Shown: in pieces, positions 40,710-42,966 of the stretch
How positions within the stretch are numbered: position 1 is the stretch's first letter
Layout of the letters: every line of letters begins with the position of its first letter
Source: an uncultured Eubacteriales bacterium
GTDB lineage: Bacteria > Bacillota > Clostridia > Oscillospirales > Oscillospiraceae
Assembly (NCBI GenBank): GCA_902465435.1
Contig: CABQNH010000015.1
Location: 1-42,966, forward strand
Length of the DNA: 42,966 nucleotides
Direction: 5' to 3'
The notes under the pieces: generated by a model
What the model saw: only the letters and a program-made list of their open reading frames with translations
The model's database searches: none
Told to the model about the DNA's origin: nothing
Program-made: the position numbers and the translations under genes

Positions 40710-41497
40710 TTCGCGGCGCAGGAGATCTGGCCAGCGGCGTCGCGCTGCGGCTTTACCGCGCGGGGCTGCCGGTCGTTTTGACTGATCTGGAAAAGCCGAC
40801 GGCCATTCGCCGGACCGTTGCCTTTTCGGAGGCGCTTCGGCTGGGGCAGACGCAGGTGGAAGGTGTTTGCGCCAGAAGGGCGGCGCTTTCGGAGGTTCCG
40901 GGGCTGCTGGCAAAGGGAATCGTGCCGGTGCTGGCCGATCCGGATTGCGCCTGCCGTGAAATTCTCAGGCCGGATGCTCTGGTGGACGCCATTTTAGCCA
41001 AGCGAAACCTCGGCACAAGGATCACGGATGCGCCCGTTGTGATCGGCGTCGGCCCGGGCTTTACGGCGGGGCAGGACTGCCACGCCGTCGTGGAGACCAT
41101 GCGAGGACACTATCTTGGCCGCGTGATCTATCACGGCGCGGCCATTCCCAACACGAATATCCCCGGGCTGATCGGCGGCTATGCCGGAGAGCGCGTGCTG
41201 CGCGCGCCTGCGGACGGCGTGTTTCGCCCCATGCGGGAAATCGGCGACCGCGTGCAGGCGGGCGAGCCCGCGGGCTTTGTCGGCGACGCACCGATGCGTT
41301 GCACCATTGACGGCATACTGCGCGGCCTGCTGCCGGAGGGGACAAAGGTATTTAGGGGCATGAAGAGCGGGGACATCGACCCGCGCTGCGAGCTTGCCCA
41401 CTGTTATACGGCCTCGGATAAGGCGCTTGCCGTCGGCGGCGGCGTTTTGGAGGCGATTTTTGCACTCAGGAGGGAAAAACCATGGAGCAATCCGTAA
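40697..41497 (+). CDS. yqeB: Selenium-dependent molybdenum cofactor protein YqeB (EF2570-like)
   Basis: A 266-residue protein with N-terminal nucleotide-binding-like VLIRGAGDLASG, a middle VIGVGPGFTAGQDC, and a C-terminal biotinyl-like barrel (LRAPADGVFRPMREIGDRVQAGEP). Cysteines occur in DPDCACREI and GQDCHAV. It matches the YqeB/EF2570 family that marks selenium-labile molybdenum hydroxylase loci. The start at 40697 follows AAAAGGAG; it lies inside the end of yqeC and its own end overlaps selD by 16 nt. Confidence 0.9.
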   Translation: MLVLIRGAGDLASGVALRLYRAGLPVVLTDLEKPTAIRRTVAFSEALRLGQTQVEGVCARRAALSEVPGLLAKGIVPVLADPDCACREILRPDALVDAILAKRNLGTRITDAPVVIGVGPGFTAGQDCHAVVETMRGHYLGRVIYHGAAIPNTNIPGLIGGYAGERVLRAPADGVFRPMREIGDRVQAGEPAGFVGDAPMRCTIDGILRGLLPEGTKVFRGMKSGDIDPRCELAHCYTASDKALAVGGGVLEAIFALRREKPWSNP

Positions 41498-42519
41498 AGC
41501 TGACGAAGCTTGCCAAATGCGCCGGGTGCGGCGCGAAGGTCGGCGCGGGCGTTCTTGCGCAGCTGCTGGAGGACATCAAGGTACACAGCGACCCGAATCT
41601 GCTGGTCGGCTTTGACAAGAGCGACGACGCTTCGGTCTACCGCATTTCCGACGAGCTGGCGCTGGTGCAGACGGTGGACTTCTTTCCGCCGATCGCAGAC
41701 GATCCTTATACCTTCGGGCAGATCGCCGCGACAAACGCACTTTCGGACGTCTACGCCATGGGCGGCGAGCCGAAGCTTGCCCTCAACATCATGGCCATTC
41801 CGAAGGATATGCCGAAGGAAGCGGTGCACGAGCTGCTGCGCGGCGGCTATGACAAGGTCTATGAGGCGGGTGCGCTGATCACAGGCGGCCACAGCATTCT
41901 GGACGACGAGCCGAAATATGGACTGGCCGTGACCGGCTTTGTGCATCCCGACCGCATCCTGACCAACAGCGGCGCAAAGCCCGGCGACGTGCTGCTTCTT
42001 ACAAAGCCGATCGGCATCGGCGTGCTTACGACTGCGCAGAAGGCTGAGCTTTTGAGCGACGAGGGGAAGGCACTGGCCATCCGGATGATGACGACGCTCA
42101 ACAAGACCGCGCGGGACGCCATGGTGAAGTATCGCGTTCATGCCTGCACGGACGTGACGGGCTTCGGCCTTTTGGGGCATGCCTATGAAATGGCGCAGGG
42201 CAGCGACCTTGCGCTGGAAATCCATGTGGATGGCATCGACCTGATCGAGGAGGCGCTGGAGTTTGCCCGCATGGGCATTCTGCCGGAGGGGATGTACCGC
42301 AATCGCAGCTTTGCCGAGGCCGCAGTTGACGCGGGGGACACGGAGCTTGCCAAGCAGGATCTTCTTTACGACCCGCAGACGGCGGGTGGACTTCTCATTG
42401 CGGTGGATGCGCAGGACGCGGAGGCGCTTCTTGCGGAGCTGGAGCAGTGCGTTCCAAGTGCGCAGAGGATCGGCACGGCACGCGTGTATCCGGGGGGAAA
42501 GAGGATCTTCCTGCGCTGA
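41482..42519 (+). CDS. selD: Selenide, water dikinase (selenophosphate synthetase)
   Basis: Makes selenophosphate from selenide and ATP. The 345-residue protein has the glycine-rich N-terminal active segment CAGCGAKVG with Cys16 and Lys19 at the catalytic places, the metal Asp in GFDKSDDASVY and TVDFFPP, AATNALSDVYAMGG, TGGHS and the final DPQTAGGLL. The catalytic residue is encoded by TGC, so this is a Cys form and not a selenoprotein. AGGAGG precedes the ATG. Because it ends the xdhC-yqeC-yqeB chain, its product most likely serves molybdenum hydroxylase maturation; a further role in selenocysteine or selenouridine synthesis cannot be excluded. Confidence 0.96.
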   Translation: MEQSVKLTKLAKCAGCGAKVGAGVLAQLLEDIKVHSDPNLLVGFDKSDDASVYRISDELALVQTVDFFPPIADDPYTFGQIAATNALSDVYAMGGEPKLALNIMAIPKDMPKEAVHELLRGGYDKVYEAGALITGGHSILDDEPKYGLAVTGFVHPDRILTNSGAKPGDVLLLTKPIGIGVLTTAQKAELLSDEGKALAIRMMTTLNKTARDAMVKYRVHACTDVTGFGLLGHAYEMAQGSDLALEIHVDGIDLIEEALEFARMGILPEGMYRNRSFAEAAVDAGDTELAKQDLLYDPQTAGGLLIAVDAQDAEALLAELEQCVPSAQRIGTARVYPGGKRIFLR

Positions 42520-42583
42520 GCACAGAAAAAGCGAAGGCTGTAAAGTGCGGGCAGGAGAAAGTGCGTTCTATAAGCAGAAAAAT

Positions 42584-42619
42584 AGCGGCAGAAATCACAA
42601 TTTTGTGATTTCTGCCGCT
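42584..42619. terminator. 17-bp hairpin after selD
   Basis: AGCGGCAGAAATCACAA (42584-42600) pairs perfectly with 42603-42619 around TT. It lies 65 bp after the selD stop and abuts repeat copy B. It lacks a clear U-run on the plus strand; on structure alone it is a good transcript end. Confidence 0.6.
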
Positions 42620-42843
42620 CAGGCTGTCAATAAAGTCCGTAACCGTCAAAATGAGAAAACATTTTTGGCGATTTCTATGCGAAACGCATCTATTCGGTTT
42701 TTGAAAAATTTCAAACAAATACGGTTCAAAAAGTGGATAAAGTTTATTATTTTGACTTACTTCGGAACTCGCGCCCTACCGTACCTATGTACGCCGACTG
42801 GCGCGAGTTACTCGTATTCCGAACTTTCTTGATAGCCTGCCAG
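42619..42843 (-). repeat. 225-nt dispersed intergenic repeat, copy B (inverted relative to copy A)
   Basis: The reverse complement of this segment matches 18102-18326 with about 20 scattered differences and one block substitution of about 7 nt in the loop of the main stem. The stem AACTCGCGCC/GGCGCGAGTT is kept. It abuts a hairpin at the same end as copy A does. Here the motif CGGACTTTATTGACAG also appears outside the other end (near 42846-42862), as a direct repeat. Confidence 0.85.
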
Positions 42844-42966
42844 ACTGTCAATAAAGTCCGCAACGGTGGCAGAAGCCATCGACAGCCGCGCATTTTCGGA
42901 GTTCTGCGGCATCGATTCCAGCAACCAGGTTCCGGACGGGGATACCCTTGGCCGGTTCCGGAACTT
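42808..42966 (-). CDS. Possible C-terminal part of an unidentified protein (cut by window edge)
   Basis: A minus-strand frame is open from the window edge for 52 codons and ends in a TAA inside repeat copy B. The end reads SATVADFIDSLAGYQESSEYE (broken here: SATVADFIDSL, then AGYQESSEYE). The other copy keeps LADDQESAEYE plus stop. A second frame (PAKGIPVRNLVAGIDAAELRK region) is also open with plausible codons, so real coding is doubtful. No family recognised. Confidence 0.25.
   Translation of the reverse strand, partial: KFRNRPRVSPSGTWLLESMPQNSENARLSMASATVADFIDSLAGYQESSEYE

Noticed and set aside
41482..41560. Possible in-frame UGA selenocysteine codon in selD
   Set aside because: The catalytic residue is encoded by TGC and no UGA interrupts the frame.

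Overview
The window looks like chromosome of a GC-rich Gram-positive anaerobe of the class Clostridia, most likely an Oscillospiraceae-type gut bacterium. This is inferred from gene content and order and not from any marker search: a T-box in front of ileS, sepF and divIVA, LexA, a mutS/mutL/miaA/miaB/hfq block, rpmH-rnpA-yidD-yidC-jag, frequent UUG/GUG starts behind strong GGAGG sites, and a selenium-dependent molybdenum hydroxylase accessory cluster. Most of the sequence is dense, well-conserved housekeeping coding DNA. The mobile or repeated parts are the left edge (end of an IS200/IS605 transposase) and two 225-nt intergenic repeats.

Layout. 1-600: tail of an IS200/IS605-like element and several hairpins. 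632-4693 (minus): mutS and miaB, divergent from 4923-11496 (plus): a PpiC-type lipoprotein, a CPBP membrane protease, mutL, miaA, hfq and a HlyD-like membrane protein. 11496-13442: yggS-type PLP protein, sepF and divIVA (cell division). 13465-17030: Ile T-box, ileS and rlmH, followed by a ROK sugar kinase. 18051-18360: duplicated hairpin and repeat copy A. 18409-19827: cca. 20014-20794 (minus): a membrane-anchored XRE regulator and tRNA-Val(CAC). 21121-26837 (minus): lepA, hemW, a GNAT, a lipid-flippase-like ABC exporter and a small Cys-motif protein in one tight operon.

27449-30472 (minus): rpmH, rnpA, yidD, yidC and jag. 30675-33576 (minus): a THUMP RNA methyltransferase and a YegS/DagK lipid kinase, then lexA with its own promoter and SOS-like dyad. 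33668-36537 (plus): a GlmU-like protein whose nucleotidyltransferase half is degenerate, then prs and pth. 36659-37087 (minus): a CBS-pair protein. 37352-42519 (plus): the most distinctive block, a cysteine desulfurase-family protein, a DUF3343 Se/S-carrier-like protein, an XdhC-family protein, YqeC, YqeB and SelD. 42584-42966: a hairpin, repeat copy B in inverted orientation to copy A, and a possible truncated ORF.

How they fit. mutS/mutL give mismatch repair; miaA/miaB make ms2i6A37 in tRNA; ileS, cca, pth, rlmH, lepA, rnpA and tRNA-Val serve translation; yidC/yidD/jag serve membrane insertion. The 37.4-42.5 kb block fits the third known use of selenophosphate, maturation of a labile selenium centre in molybdenum hydroxylases: a desulfurase-like enzyme and small carrier could deliver selenium, SelD would activate it, and XdhC/YqeB/YqeC would handle the molybdenum cofactor. 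The hydroxylase itself is not in the window and no selA, selB or tRNA-Sec was seen. Best leads outside annotation are this cluster with its structured leader, the inverted 225-nt repeat pair about 24 kb apart, an 11-bp dyad that buries the hfq start codon, and the degenerate GlmU.
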